Shown: in pieces, positions 9,587-18,727 of the stretch
Numbering within the stretch: the first letter of the stretch is position 1
Layout: each line of letters starts with the position of its first letter
Origin: Yersinia rohdei ATCC 43380
GTDB taxonomy: Bacteria; Pseudomonadota; Gammaproteobacteria; Enterobacterales; Enterobacteriaceae
Assembly: GCF_000173775.1 (NCBI RefSeq)
Contig: NZ_ACCD01000009.1
Coordinates: 1-64,000, forward strand
DNA: 64,000 nt
Direction of reading: 5' to 3'
Translations under genes and position numbers: made by a program
The notes under the pieces: model-generated
Seen by the model: the letters and a program-made list of their open reading frames with translations, nothing else
Told to the model about the DNA's origin: nothing
Database searches by the model: none

Positions 9587-10018
9587 ATGCCAGCATTGCA
9601 GGGAATATCACAGCTGATACACCGGATGCGCGCCAATAAAAAGCGCCTGTGCGGGATGCTGTTGGTTGCCTGCTGGTTTATTCTGAATGCGCAATTGGCG
9701 GTGGCCGGCCATCAGTGCGATATTACCCCCACAGCTTCACCGGTCTTTACCCAGCATCAAGGGCATTTACAGCACGCCATGCCCTCGATGATGGATATGT
9801 CACATGGTCAGGCGCAAAATTCACTGTGTGAAAAACACTGTATCCCAGATGCCGTCCAGTCTGACAGTGGGATGCTGGTGTTGGCCGCCTTGCCGACCCA
9901 GACCGAATTAGTGTTGGCGGAACGGGCGCAAACACCACGAACTTCCCGCCTTGGCTGGTTTACCCCACCCATTGTCGGCCCTCCTACTGAAATCGTTTTC
10001 TGTCGATTTAGAGAATAG
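9587..10018 (+). CDS. Small secreted Met/His-rich protein heading the copper operon
   Basis: The 143-residue product has a hydrophobic signal segment at about residues 21-40 ending in AVAG, so it should be exported. The mature part contains a histidine/methionine-rich stretch (HQGHLQHAMPSMMDMSHGQ) and cysteines (CEKHC, FCRFRE), as expected for a periplasmic copper or silver binder. The proline-rich end (PPIVGPPTEIVFCRFRE) recalls small DUF2946/CopL-type proteins often found beside copper genes. It is the first gene of the unit with cusF, cusC, cusB and cusA, 75 bases before cusF. The metal-binding role is inferred from composition and neighbourhood only. Confidence 0.6.
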   Translation: MPALQGISQLIHRMRANKKRLCGMLLVACWFILNAQLAVAGHQCDITPTASPVFTQHQGHLQHAMPSMMDMSHGQAQNSLCEKHCIPDAVQSDSGMLVLAALPTQTELVLAERAQTPRTSRLGWFTPPIVGPPTEIVFCRFRE

Positions 10019-10093
10019 ATCCGGACATTTTTAACCACATTATTCATGCAATTTTTGCGTGTCGTGATTATTTTATGTTTTGGAGCTATTCCT

Positions 10094-10483
10094 ATGAATA
10101 CCTTATCTCGCGCTATTTCCGCCACTGCGGGCATTCTGCTCTGCACTGCGGTGTTTTTCTCCTCTTCCCTGTTTGCTGCCAGCGCGCCAACAACCGGCGA
10201 CATGCCGATGGCCCATAACCACCGGGCAATGATGGCCGATGCTGCCGCCACTGACACCAACAGCTATCACTCTACTGGGCAGATAAAAGCCTGGAATGCA
10301 GCCAGCGTCTCTATTGCCCATCGTGCTATTTCAGCCCTCAATTGGCCGCCGATGACCATGACATTCGACCTGCCGGATAACCTGATTGCCGCCCCACTGC
10401 CGGTGGGCGCACCAGTTGCATTCAGCTTTCGCCAGACCGAACAAGGTTATCAGCTCACCGCGATTTCAGCGCAGCAGCCATAA
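10094..10483 (+). CDS. cusF: CusF-like periplasmic copper/silver chaperone
   Basis: The 129-residue protein has a signal peptide (cleavage near LFAAS) and a C-terminal CusF domain. The copper/silver site of E. coli CusF (His36, Trp44, Met47, Met49) is preserved in spacing in the segment HRAISALNWPPMTM: His, eight residues to Trp, three to Met, two to Met. It would bind Cu(I)/Ag(I) in the periplasm and pass it to CusB-CusA. The linker before the domain is rich in Met and His (GDMPMAHNHRAMM). I start at ATG 10094, which follows TGGAG; a frame beginning 48 bases earlier has no ribosome site and no signal advantage. cusC follows 12 bases on. Confidence 0.85.
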   Translation: MNTLSRAISATAGILLCTAVFFSSSLFAASAPTTGDMPMAHNHRAMMADAAATDTNSYHSTGQIKAWNAASVSIAHRAISALNWPPMTMTFDLPDNLIAAPLPVGAPVAFSFRQTEQGYQLTAISAQQP

Positions 10484-10495
10484 GGCGGAGTCATA

Positions 10496-11794
10496 ATGAA
10501 TCCTTTATTGAAGCACTCTCTGCCGGTGTGGCCGACGGCTGCGCTGCGTTTAAGATTGGCTCGCCTGTTATGGGCGACAGCGCTCAGTTTGCCCGCCACC
10601 AGCCATGCAGCAGATATCACACTGGCGCAAGCGCTGGCTTCGGCGCAGCAATACTCGGCTGAATTATCAGCCAATCAACATCAGGTTAATGCGCTAGAAA
10701 ACATGGCCGACTCTGCCACCCAACTTCCTGATCCTAAACTGAAATTTGGTATTGAAAACCTGCCAGTTGGCGGCAGTAATGCTCGCCGCTTTACCCGCGA
10801 GGGCATGACAATGCAGCGAATTGGTTTTATGCAGGATTATGTCAGTAGCGATAAGCGGCAAAGAAAAGCCGATACCCTGAATGCAGAAGCCCGTAAAACA
10901 GCGGCGGGTAGCGAAACTATCCGCACCCGGCTTCAAAAAGAAACCGCGCAAGCTTGGCTGGATCTGGCACTGACTGAGCAGGCGGTAAGAGATGCCAAGG
11001 TTTTGGTGCAAGAGAGCGAAAAACAAGTTGGGCTGCAACGAGCCGGTGTCGCCAGTGGTGGCGCATTACCCAGCTCAGTGCTGGATGCGCGCCTGACACT
11101 CTCTGCCATGCAAGATAGGTTAACTACCGCGCAACGCGATGTGGCTTTGGCACAAACCCAACTGACACAACTGACCGGCATTGACGTCCAGCATATCACT
11201 GGCCCATTGCCGCCTTTCTCCCGCCTGCCCGCAGAGATAACCGCCTTGCGCGATGGCATCAACCAGCACCCGGAAATTTTGCTCGCCAGCCGTGAAGCCG
11301 AAGTGGCGAAAGCCCGCTCAGCACAGTCGGCGATTGCGGCCACGCCGGATATCGGCATTGAGGTCTATTACGGCAAACGCGCAGAAGAATATGAGGATAT
11401 GGCCGGAGTCATGGTCACCGTCGACCTGCCGCTGTTTCGCTCACAACGTCAAGATAAAGACTATGCCGCCGATGTCTCGCGCTCAATGGAGGCCAATGAC
11501 CAACTGACCTTACTGACCCGTGACCACCGGGCGCAGCTCGATACCCTATTGGCGCAATATCAGGCCACACAGCAGTTATGGCAGCGGCAAACCAATGAAG
11601 TTTTACCCCTGCAAAAACAGCGAGTTAATTTAATTATGGCGCAATATCAGGCCAATAAGAGCGATTTAAGTAATGTATTGGAAGCCCGTCGCGCCCTGCT
11701 CGACAGCCAACTGAATACCAGCAATGCCGCTCGGGAACTAGCCCGCACTTGGGCTGCCATCCGTTATCTGACTCCGCAGGAGGTAGTGCAATGA
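10496..11794 (+). CDS. cusC: CusC-like outer-membrane efflux protein of the copper/silver exporter
   Basis: This 432-residue TolC-family protein has a signal peptide ending near SHAADI and the two repeated outer-membrane-efflux domains rich in Gln/Ala coiled-coil helices. It would form the trimeric exit duct for CusBA. Unlike E. coli CusC, the signal has no lipobox cysteine, so it is not an obvious lipoprotein. AGGCGGAG precedes the start, and the stop overlaps cusB by four bases (ATGA). Assignment to the heavy-metal branch rests on its position between cusF and cusB rather than on a unique motif. Confidence 0.82.
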   Translation: MNPLLKHSLPVWPTAALRLRLARLLWATALSLPATSHAADITLAQALASAQQYSAELSANQHQVNALENMADSATQLPDPKLKFGIENLPVGGSNARRFTREGMTMQRIGFMQDYVSSDKRQRKADTLNAEARKTAAGSETIRTRLQKETAQAWLDLALTEQAVRDAKVLVQESEKQVGLQRAGVASGGALPSSVLDARLTLSAMQDRLTTAQRDVALAQTQLTQLTGIDVQHITGPLPPFSRLPAEITALRDGINQHPEILLASREAEVAKARSAQSAIAATPDIGIEVYYGKRAEEYEDMAGVMVTVDLPLFRSQRQDKDYAADVSRSMEANDQLTLLTRDHRAQLDTLLAQYQATQQLWQRQTNEVLPLQKQRVNLIMAQYQANKSDLSNVLEARRALLDSQLNTSNAARELARTWAAIRYLTPQEVVQ

Positions 11795-13323
11795 AAAAAT
11801 CATTAAGTCTGACTTTGCTGGCCGTCGCGGTGGTCAGTGGCCTTGCTGGCTATCTCTTGGGCAAACCGGCGTCACCGGTCACCTCCACCACCAGCCCTGA
11901 TGCCACGGCAGAACACAGCCGCAAAGTGCTTTATTGGTACGACCCTATGTCCCCCGGTCAGCGTTTTGATCAGCCGGGAAAATCACCTTTTATGGATATG
12001 GAACTGGTACCGCGTTATGCCGGTGAAACGGTGGAAGATGGCGGCGTGACCATCAGCGCCCGCCAGCAACAAAATCTGGGGGTGCGCACCGCCCCCGCAG
12101 AAATGCGCGCGCTCGATTATCGCCTGACGGGTTATGGCACAGTGGCAACCGATGAACGCAGTGTGCAGGTCATTGCCGCGCGGGCTAATGGCATTATTGA
12201 GCAATTATATGTGCGGGCAAATCAGCAGCTGGTCACCAAAAATCAGCCTTTGGCCCAGTTATGGGTGCCAGACTGGAGTGCTGCTCAGCAGGAATATTTG
12301 GCAATCCGTCAATTAGGTGATAACCAGCTCACCGCCGCCGCCCGCCAACGGCTACAGCTGCAATTTATGCCGGAAGCCGTGATCCGCAGTGTAGAAAAAA
12401 GGGGTCAGCCGCAAACCAGAGTGACACTGTTCTCCCCCGCCAATGGCTATGTGAATAAACTGGATATTCGCGCCGGAGCACAAGTCACCGCCACCCAATC
12501 CCTGTTCGAGCTCGCCAGTCTCGACTCGGTGTGGATCCTGGTGGATTATCCGCAATCTCAAGCCAATGTCGTCAAGATAGGCAGCACCATAGCCGCCACC
12601 ACCGCCAGTTGGCCCGGCGAAACTTTCCAAGGCAAAGTCAGTGAGTTATTGCCCAATATGGATCTTGCGACCCGCACCTTAAAAGCACGGATCCAGCTAG
12701 AAAACCCACAACAAAAACTGAAACCGGGTATGTACCTGAATGTGCAATCTGCCCCCACTGATAATTTGGCACCGGTGCTGGCCATTCCACAGGAAGCTTT
12801 ACTGATGAGCGGCAACCGCAACCGCGTGTTGCTGGCAGAAGGCAATGGCCACTTTAAGCCAGTCGAAGTCAGTGCCGGGCAGACTCAGGACGGCTGGGTA
12901 GAAATTAAATCCGGGCTCAGTCACGGCCAACTTGTCGTGACATCCGGGCAATTCCTGATTGATTCGGAAGCCAGTTTGCAAAGTGCCTTACCACAAATGG
13001 ATGACATGCCGGCATTGGCGGCCGATGTTGATACAAATGCAGATAATAAGGCAAAAAAACCTGCTGATATTTACTCGGTACAAGGGGAAGTCAACGCCAT
13101 TAGTGGCACAACTATTACCTTGTCTCATGGCCCCATCGCCGCCTTGAAATGGGGGGCAATGACCATGGATTTCCTGCTGCCACCGGGTGATTTATCTCCG
13201 GAAATCACCGTCGGCAGTCAGGTTAATTTTACCTTCACCTTGAATGAAGCAGGGGCGCAGATCCGCCAGATCCAACCAGTGAAAACCAATCACAACACGG
13301 ATATTCATGGGAGCCACTTATGA
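11791..13323 (+). CDS. cusB: CusB-like periplasmic adaptor with C-terminal CusF domain
   Basis: The 510-residue membrane-fusion protein joins CusA to CusC. After an N-terminal anchor helix (residues 5-22) comes a heavy-metal-binding motif, [10 protein letters not shown] then [11 protein letters not shown], rich in Met. Next come the barrel-sandwich and alpha-hairpin segments typical of adaptors. Residues about 435-505 form an extra CusF-like domain: [14 protein letters not shown] keeps the exact His-Trp-Met-Met spacing. E. coli CusB lacks this domain. The start at 11791 follows AGGAGG and overlaps the cusC stop; a longer frame would lie within cusC. Its stop overlaps cusA. The fused domain, together with a free CusF in the same operon, gives two metal-loading modules. 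Confidence 0.88.
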   Translation: MKKSLSLTLLAVAVVSGLAGYLLGKPASPVTSTTSPDATAEHSRKVLYWYDPMSPGQRFDQPGKSPFMDMELVPRYAGETVEDGGVTISARQQQNLGVRTAPAEMRALDYRLTGYGTVATDERSVQVIAARANGIIEQLYVRANQQLVTKNQPLAQLWVPDWSAAQQEYLAIRQLGDNQLTAAARQRLQLQFMPEAVIRSVEKRGQPQTRVTLFSPANGYVNKLDIRAGAQVTATQSLFELASLDSVWILVDYPQSQANVVKIGSTIAATTASWPGETFQGKVSELLPNMDLATRTLKARIQLENPQQKLKPGMYLNVQSAPTDNLAPVLAIPQEALLMSGNRNRVLLAEGNGHFKPVEVSAGQTQDGWVEIKSGLSHGQLVVTSGQFLIDSEASLQSALPQMDDMPALAADVDTNADNKAKKPADIYSVQGEVNAISGTTITLSHGPIAALKWGAMTMDFLLPPGDLSPEITVGSQVNFTFTLNEAGAQIRQIQPVKTNHNTDIHGSHL

Positions 13324-16300
13324 TTGCTGCCATTATCCGCTGGTCACTACGTAACCGGCTATTGGTGCTGCTGGGGGCGGTGATGATGGCCGCTTGGGGA
13401 ATCTGGTCTTTGCAGCAAACACCGCTGGATGCCCTGCCGGATCTGTCGGATACCCAAGTCATTATTCGGGTCAGTTATCCCGGCAAAGCGCCACAAGTGG
13501 TGGAAGATCAAGTCACTTACCCGCTGACCACCACCATGCTGTCAGTGCCGGGTGCCAAAACAGTGCGCGGCTTTTCGATGTTCGGCGACGCCTACGTTTA
13601 TGTGCTTTTTGATGATGGAACCGACCCCTACTGGGCGCGATCCAGAGTACTGGAATACCTCAGCCAGGTGCAATCCACTCTGCCCGCCGAGGCCAAGGCC
13701 TCACTGGGGCCGGATGCCACCGGCGTCGGCTGGATTTATGAATATGCCTTAATTGATAAAACCGGCAAGCAGAGTCTGGCGGATCTGCGCGCATTACAGG
13801 ATTGGACACTAAAATTTGAGCTGAAAACCGTACCGAATGTCTCGGAAGTTGCCAGTGTTGGCGGCATGGTGCGCCAGTATCAAGTGGTTCTCGACCCTGA
13901 AAGAATGCGGGCTCTGAATCTCTCTCATCAGCAAATTGCCAGCGCCATTACCGACAGCAATCAAGAAGGTGGCGGTTCCGTGTTGGAAATGGGCGCGGCT
14001 GAATATATGGTGCGGGCCAGCGGCTACCTGAAAACACCGGAAGATTTTAGGAATATCGTGATCACCGCCCGCGATGGCATTCCTATTTTGCTGTCAGATG
14101 TTGCCACCGTGCGTATGGGGCCAGAGATGCGGCGCGGGGTTGCCGAACTGAATGGTGAAGGGGAAGTCGCTGGCGGCATCATTGTGATGCGCTATGGCAA
14201 AAATGCCCTGGAAACTATCAATGCCGTGAAAGAAAAGCTGCAACAGATTCAGCAAAATTTACCCGCAGGGGTAGAAATCGTGCCGGTTTATGACCGCTCG
14301 CAGCTGATTACTCAGGCCATCGACAGCTTGTCATTTAAATTGCTGGAAGAATTTTTAGTCGTCGCAATCATCTGTTCGCTATTTTTATTCCATTTCCGCT
14401 CGGCACTGGTGGCCATTATCACCCTGCCACTGGGGATCCTTGGTGCCTTTATTGTCATGCATTATCAGGGGGTTAATGCCAACATTATGTCATTGGGCGG
14501 TATCGCCATCGCTATTGGCGCTATGGTGGATGCCGCCATTGTCATGATTGAAAACATGCACAAAGTATTGGAACAATGGCGACGAGATAACCCTGGGCAG
14601 GTTCCAGCCAGCAAGGATTATTGGCACATTTCAGAGCAGGCGGCAATTGAAGTCGGCCCGGCACTCTTTTGCAGCTTACTGATTATCACCTTATCATTTA
14701 TTCCGGTATTTACCTTACAGGCGCAAGAGGGGCGAATGTTTTCCCCACTGGCCTTCACCAAAACCTATGCTATGGCGGTTTCCGCAGGGCTAGCCATCAC
14801 CTTAGTCCCTGTATTAATGGGCTATTTTATTCGCGGAAAGATTCCTGACGAAAATGCCAACCCCATTAACCGCTGGCTAATCGCCCTGTATCACCCGGTG
14901 TTAACCGCGGTATTGGCACGGCCGAAAACCACGTTGGTGATTGCGGGCATGTTGTTACTCGCAACTCTGTACCCACTCAGCCGCTTAGGCAGCGAATTTA
15001 TGCCCGCCCTGGATGAAGGCGATTTACTGTATATGCCCTCAACCTTACCAGGGATTTCCGTGCGGGAAGCCAGCTATTTGCTGCAACAAACTGATCGCCT
15101 GATAAAAACAGTGCCGGAAGTCGACACCGTATTTGGTAAAGCCGGTCGAGCAGAAACTGCCACGGATCCCGCCCCACTCACCATGATCGAAACCACGATT
15201 AGGTTTAAACCCAAAGATCAATGGCGGCCGGGAATGACCATGACAAAATTGATTGAGGAGCTGGACGCGACCGTCAATGTCCCTGGCATTGCCAATCTGT
15301 GGGTGCCGCCGATCCGCAACCGGCTGGACATGCTATCGACCGGCATCAAAAGCCCGGTTGGCATTAAGGTCAATGGCAAAGATGTGCATCAGATTGAGCA
15401 AGTGGCACAGCAAATTGAGCAGGTGGTGCGCAAAGTACCGGGCGTAACTTCGGCTCTGTCTGAGCGGCTGGCTGATGGCCGCTATGTGGATATTGATATC
15501 GACCGCAAACGCGCCGCCCGCTATGGCGTCTCAGTCAAAGAGTTGCAATCGCTGGTGGCCACGGTGATTGGTGGGCAAAACATTGGCGAAACCATTGAAG
15601 GGCGCGAACGCTATCCCATAAATCTGCGTTATCCCCGGGAGATTCGTGATTCACTACAGAAATTGCGTGATTTGCCGGTAGTCACCGCCAGTGGCGGGCA
15701 AGTGGCATTATCAGAATTGGCGGATATCAAGGTGGCAGAAGGCCCGCCGATGCTAAAAAGTGAAAACGCGCGGCTGTCGGATTGGGTTTATGTCGATTTA
15801 CGTGGGCGGGATCTGAAATCAGCGGTCACCGAGATGCAACAAGCCGTCGCCCAGCAAATAAAACTGCCGGAGGGCATTTCACTCAGTTGGTCGGGGCAAT
15901 TTGAATATCTGGAGCGGGCAACCGCCAAACTGAAAATTGTGCTGCCGGTGACACTGGCGATCATTTTCGTGTTGCTGTATGTGACATTCAGCAGTGTCCG
16001 TGATGCTGCTTTAATCATGACAACCCTGCCTTTTGCGCTGATTGGCGGGGTCTGGTTACTCTATGGATTGGGATATAACTTTTCCGTTGCCGCCGCCGTC
16101 GGCTTTATCGCACTGGCGGGGGTTGCGGCAGAGTTCGGCGTCATCATGGTGCTGTATCTAAATCAGGCGGTCAAAAAACATCAGCAACCGGGTATCACTA
16201 TGAGCGCCAGTGAGATGAGAACCGCAATTCATGAAGGAGCAGTACTGCGGGTGCGGCCAAAAGCCATGACTGTCGCCACGATTATGGCCGGTTTGCTGCC

Positions 16301-16448
16301 TATTATGTGGGGTGGCGGCGCGGGTTCAGAAGTAATGCAGCGCATTGCCGCCCCAATGATCGGCGGGATGGTCAGTGCGCCACTACTTTCTATGCTGGTT
16401 ATTCCGGCGGTGTATATGTTGCTACATAAAAAAGGCCATCAACAGTAG
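13320..16448 (+). CDS. cusA: CusA-like copper/silver RND efflux pump
   Basis: The 1042-residue inner-membrane proton antiporter exports Cu(I)/Ag(I). It has the heavy-metal RND layout: N-terminal helix, large periplasmic loop, helices 2-6, second loop, helices 8-12. The substrate path methionines of CusA are conserved in context ([21 protein letters not shown] and [11 protein letters not shown] correspond to E. coli Met573, Met623 and Met672). The proton-relay acidic residues sit in [34 protein letters not shown] in the last helix bundle is also typical. The start overlaps cusB (ATGA). A strong terminator follows 26 bases after the stop, so it ends the operon. Confidence 0.93.
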   Translation: MIAAIIRWSLRNRLLVLLGAVMMAAWGIWSLQQTPLDALPDLSDTQVIIRVSYPGKAPQVVEDQVTYPLTTTMLSVPGAKTVRGFSMFGDAYVYVLFDDGTDPYWARSRVLEYLSQVQSTLPAEAKASLGPDATGVGWIYEYALIDKTGKQSLADLRALQDWTLKFELKTVPNVSEVASVGGMVRQYQVVLDPERMRALNLSHQQIASAITDSNQEGGGSVLEMGAAEYMVRASGYLKTPEDFRNIVITARDGIPILLSDVATVRMGPEMRRGVAELNGEGEVAGGIIVMRYGKNALETINAVKEKLQQIQQNLPAGVEIVPVYDRSQLITQAIDSLSFKLLEEFLVVAIICSLFLFHFRSALVAIITLPLGILGAFIVMHYQGVNANIMSLGGIAIAIGAMVDAAIVMIENMHKVLEQWRRDNPGQVPASKDYWHISEQAAIEVGPALFCSLLIITLSFIPVFTLQAQEGRMFSPLAFTKTYAMAVSAGLAITLVPVLMGYFIRGKIPDENANPINRWLIALYHPVLTAVLARPKTTLVIAGMLLLATLYPLSRLGSEFMPALDEGDLLYMPSTLPGISVREASYLLQQTDRLIKTVPEVDTVFGKAGRAETATDPAPLTMIETTIRFKPKDQWRPGMTMTKLIEELDATVNVPGIANLWVPPIRNRLDMLSTGIKSPVGIKVNGKDVHQIEQVAQQIEQVVRKVPGVTSALSERLADGRYVDIDIDRKRAARYGVSVKELQSLVATVIGGQNIGETIEGRERYPINLRYPREIRDSLQKLRDLPVVTASGGQVALSELADIKVAEGPPMLKSENARLSDWVYVDLRGRDLKSAVTEMQQAVAQQIKLPEGISLSWSGQFEYLERATAKLKIVLPVTLAIIFVLLYVTFSSVRDAALIMTTLPFALIGGVWLLYGLGYNFSVAAAVGFIALAGVAAEFGVIMVLYLNQAVKKHQQPGITMSASEMRTAIHEGAVLRVRPKAMTVATIMAGLLPIMWGGGAGSEVMQRIAAPMIGGMVSAPLLSMLVIPAVYMLLHKKGHQQ

Positions 16449-16473
16449 CTTAATCTCAACAAATATCATCACG

Positions 16474-16512
16474 GCCCTGAGTTTTATCTGGTAGAACTCA
16501 GGGCTATTCTTT
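16474..16512 (+). terminator. Rho-independent terminator after cusA
   Basis: A perfect 10-bp stem (GCCCTGAGTT / AACTCAGGGC) with an 11-base loop is followed by TATTCTTTT. It closes the copper operon. Confidence 0.85.
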
Positions 16513-17160
16513 TGAGAAAAGAGAATACGAACAAAGTTTGTGTCAAATTTGATACTCAATGGCCAATATCATTACCCATAGATAGCCCTCTTTCACCCCT
16601 CTCATAATCTCTCTACCTGCTCAATATCAAGACCGGTTAAATTAATCAGCCAGGTATTCATTATCAAAAAAAAACAAACTTATCGTAAAGTTAACGGGAA
16701 AGTCACCTCAGACCGTCATTTTCACCTACACAATCCAATAACAAATATTATATTTAACAAACTAAGATGTAAAAACATATAAAAGAAATCAGAATATAGA
16801 AGACTAGTATAATAACCAAAATTTGGTGACAATAAAATTTAATAAACATATAAGAAATGGTGATAATAAATAATAACAAATATCATATTAAGGCCAGATA
16901 GAGACTTGTTAATCCCAATTACATCGTGCAAGAATACAGCGGGTAGCCGTTAGAGAAATTTTGAGAATTAAAAAACATAAACAAATGGTAAATTAACAAT
17001 CTTAATACTGCCATTGCATGGAAAAAAGAAATCATAAAACTTACAATACTAAAGAGAAATACTCACTCGACGTAAGTCTGACTTACCCATAACAAGATAG
17101 AAACATATCGTGTGCTCAAAGAATAAATAGACACCTTTTACAGGACAGGTAGCCGTCAAT
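16513..17160. other. AT-rich upstream region of the tad regulator
   Basis: About 650 bases without a gene and with strikingly low GC, marking the left edge of the AT-rich tad island. It holds poly-A runs and a perfect palindrome, GTAAGTC-T-GACTTAC, at 17072-17086, about 75 bases before the regulator start, which could be an operator. I see no integrase, attachment repeat or insertion sequence in it. Confidence 0.5.
17072..17086. promoter_or_regulatory. Perfect 15-bp palindrome upstream of the tad regulator
   Basis: Two 7-base arms (GTAAGTC / GACTTAC) mirror around one T, a size suited to a dimeric DNA-binding protein. The protein that reads it is unknown; self-regulation by the downstream winged-helix protein is one possibility. 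Confidence 0.3.
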
Positions 17161-17760
17161 ATGGAGACAAAAGAGATTGTGTTTAAATTAGAAGGAATAG
17201 TGCTATTTTCCCCCTCTCAACGTTGTTTAAATGGCCCAGATGGTTCAGTTGTAATATTAACTGAAAATAATCTTAGGTTTTTACAACTGCTGCTAAATGG
17301 GGTAACTGAAAAAGAAGAAATAATCAATCAAGTATGGAAGGAACAGCGCGGAGCAGTGAGTGAAAGCAGTTACTATGGGCAGCTTTATATGTTGCGTAAG
17401 GCATTCGTTCAGGTTGGGCTAAAAGAATCTCTCATCCATACTATTCCACGTAAAGGTGTGCGCTACACTGGCTCAGTAAGCCAAATAGCGGCATGTAAAG
17501 AAATTGAAAGCCCGCAGAGCGGTATTGATAATACGCAAGTAACCACAGAGCCAGAATCCTCATATATTCCTATGCCTTCGCTACCAATAAAGAGTGCGCC
17601 AACAGCGGTTCCTCATGCTCAAATTAAGCACAATTTTCTCCAGAGTCATGGTTGGAAAAAATTAATTTCTTTACTCGCATTTTTTTCTTTTTGTTGGCTC
17701 TCATTCCTCTCAGTCTTAATCATTATTATCTTATTCAATGGTAATAACCCGGCATCTTAA
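17161..17760 (+). CDS. Membrane-anchored winged-helix regulator (ToxR/CadC type) before the tad genes
   Basis: The 199-residue protein has a trans_reg_C (OmpR/PhoB-type) winged-helix DNA-binding domain at residues about 8-108. Marks are LTENNLRFLQLLL, the recognition region SESSYYGQLYMLRKAF and the wing HTIPRKGVRYTG. A poorly conserved linker of about 60 residues follows, then one membrane helix at about 169-191. Only seven residues (NGNNPAS) would reach the periplasm, so the usual ToxR/CadC sensor domain is missing. It stands 207 bases before flp in the same direction and the same AT-rich composition, so it probably controls the pilus genes. That role is inferred from position. The domain call is firm; no specific gene name can be given. 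Confidence 0.8.
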   Translation: METKEIVFKLEGIVLFSPSQRCLNGPDGSVVILTENNLRFLQLLLNGVTEKEEIINQVWKEQRGAVSESSYYGQLYMLRKAFVQVGLKESLIHTIPRKGVRYTGSVSQIAACKEIESPQSGIDNTQVTTEPESSYIPMPSLPIKSAPTAVPHAQIKHNFLQSHGWKKLISLLAFFSFCWLSFLSVLIIIILFNGNNPAS

Positions 17761-17967
17761 TGATGCCTCTGTAATAAATGTGATTTAACAAGACTAAATG
17801 ATGATAGTAAAAAGGTCTCTCGGAAAAAAAAACTGTTAAATAGCTACCACTACGAACGAGGCGAACATAACAACATATCAATTCGGGTAGTAGAGTAGAG
17901 AGACAAAATAGATACTTAATTTACTATAACGGGATAATCCCAACACATTTAACAAGGAAAATAAATC
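17761..17967 (+). promoter_or_regulatory. Leader/promoter region of flp
   Basis: This 207-base gap between the regulator and the pilin gene should carry the flp promoter. Visible elements are an A9 run near 17825, imperfect inverted sequences around CTACCACTACGAA and TTCGGGTAGTAG (about 17845-17895), and a short palindrome GGGATAATCCC at 17931-17941 directly before the ribosome site AAGGA. No promoter could be assigned with confidence. Confidence 0.35.
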
Positions 17968-18168
17968 ATGATGAACTTAATCACTAAAGGCTATGTTACT
18001 GCTCAAGTTAAAACCCAAGAGTTTATGAAAGATAATCGCGGTTCTATTATTGAATACGTGATGATTATTGCTCTGGCGGGTGTTCTTATTACTGCTGCCT
18101 CGCCTACATTGCAAGCTTTGGTTACTGACTTAGTTGCTGCTGCAAAGAAAAGTGTAACACCGGCCTAA
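17968..18168 (+). CDS. flp: Flp-type IVb pilin
   Basis: The 66-residue product is the major pilin subunit of the Tad pilus. After a short charged leader (cleavage by TadV after the Gly of KDNRG) comes the Flp signature: a hydrophobic helix starting SIIEYVMIIALAG with Glu at position +5 and the adjacent Tyr at +6. The rest is a short tail ending KKSVTPA. AAGGA lies before an ATGATG pair, so the start may be 17968 or 17971. It is the first structural gene of the locus and is followed by a strong hairpin, as expected when pilin must be made in large excess over the assembly proteins. Only one flp copy is present. Confidence 0.92.
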   Translation: MMNLITKGYVTAQVKTQEFMKDNRGSIIEYVMIIALAGVLITAASPTLQALVTDLVAAAKKSVTPA

Positions 18169-18212
18169 GTGTAATACCGGGTAATGCATAATAAGTAAAT
18201 TAGATTTAAACT

Positions 18213-18243
18213 ATAACATAGCAACCTTAAGTTGCTATGTTAT
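18213..18243 (+). promoter_or_regulatory. Perfect 13-bp hairpin between flp and tadV
   Basis: The arms ATAACATAGCAAC and GTTGCTATGTTAT pair perfectly around a 5-base loop (CTTAA). No T-run follows, so it is more likely an mRNA 3'-end stabiliser or attenuator that favours pilin expression than a full terminator. The TTG at 18232 lies inside the stem, an argument for the later tadV start. Confidence 0.6.
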
Positions 18244-18264
18244 CTACATAAGTCAGGAATAGCA

Positions 18265-18687
18265 TTGAATATATTTCAATCATTATTAATTACATTTTTA
18301 GTGATGCAATTACTGCTAATTTGCTACAGCGATATTCGTTATCGAATTATTAGCAATAAATTTGTAGTCACTATCGCTATCACTGCATTGGTTTTAAGTT
18401 TTATCACCTACAATACGGTAAGCATTGTGATTCCGCTGATAGCACTACTCACCGGATATATTATATTTCACTTTAATTTTATTGGTGGCGGTGACGTTAA
18501 GTTAATCGCTGTATTGTTATTGACTCTAAATTCCGGTCAATCACTCAATTTCATTCTCTATACTGCAATAATGGGTGGTGTAGTGATGATAATAGGTATG
18601 TTAATCAACCGAGATGATATTCAACAGAGAGGGGTTCCCTACGCTGTAGCAATTTCTGGCGGTTTCTTATTGTCACTATTCTCATAA
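18265..18687 (+). CDS. tadV: Prepilin peptidase TadV
   Basis: TadV is an inner-membrane aspartic peptidase (A24 family) that cleaves the Flp prepilin and the TadE/TadF pseudopilins. The 140-residue hydrophobic protein keeps both catalytic aspartates: CYSDIRYRIISN near residue 20 and the GxGD motif in FIGGGDVKLIAV. I prefer the TTG at 18265, which follows AGGAATAGCA; the longer frame from TTG 18232 begins within the flp-tadV hairpin. It lies about 100 bases after flp and 40 before rcpC. Confidence 0.87.
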   Translation: MNIFQSLLITFLVMQLLLICYSDIRYRIISNKFVVTIAITALVLSFITYNTVSIVIPLIALLTGYIIFHFNFIGGGDVKLIAVLLLTLNSGQSLNFILYTAIMGGVVMIIGMLINRDDIQQRGVPYAVAISGGFLLSLFS

Positions 18688-18727
18688 GAAAAAGCACAGT
18701 ACTTCAGAACAACACGAGGTTATGATT

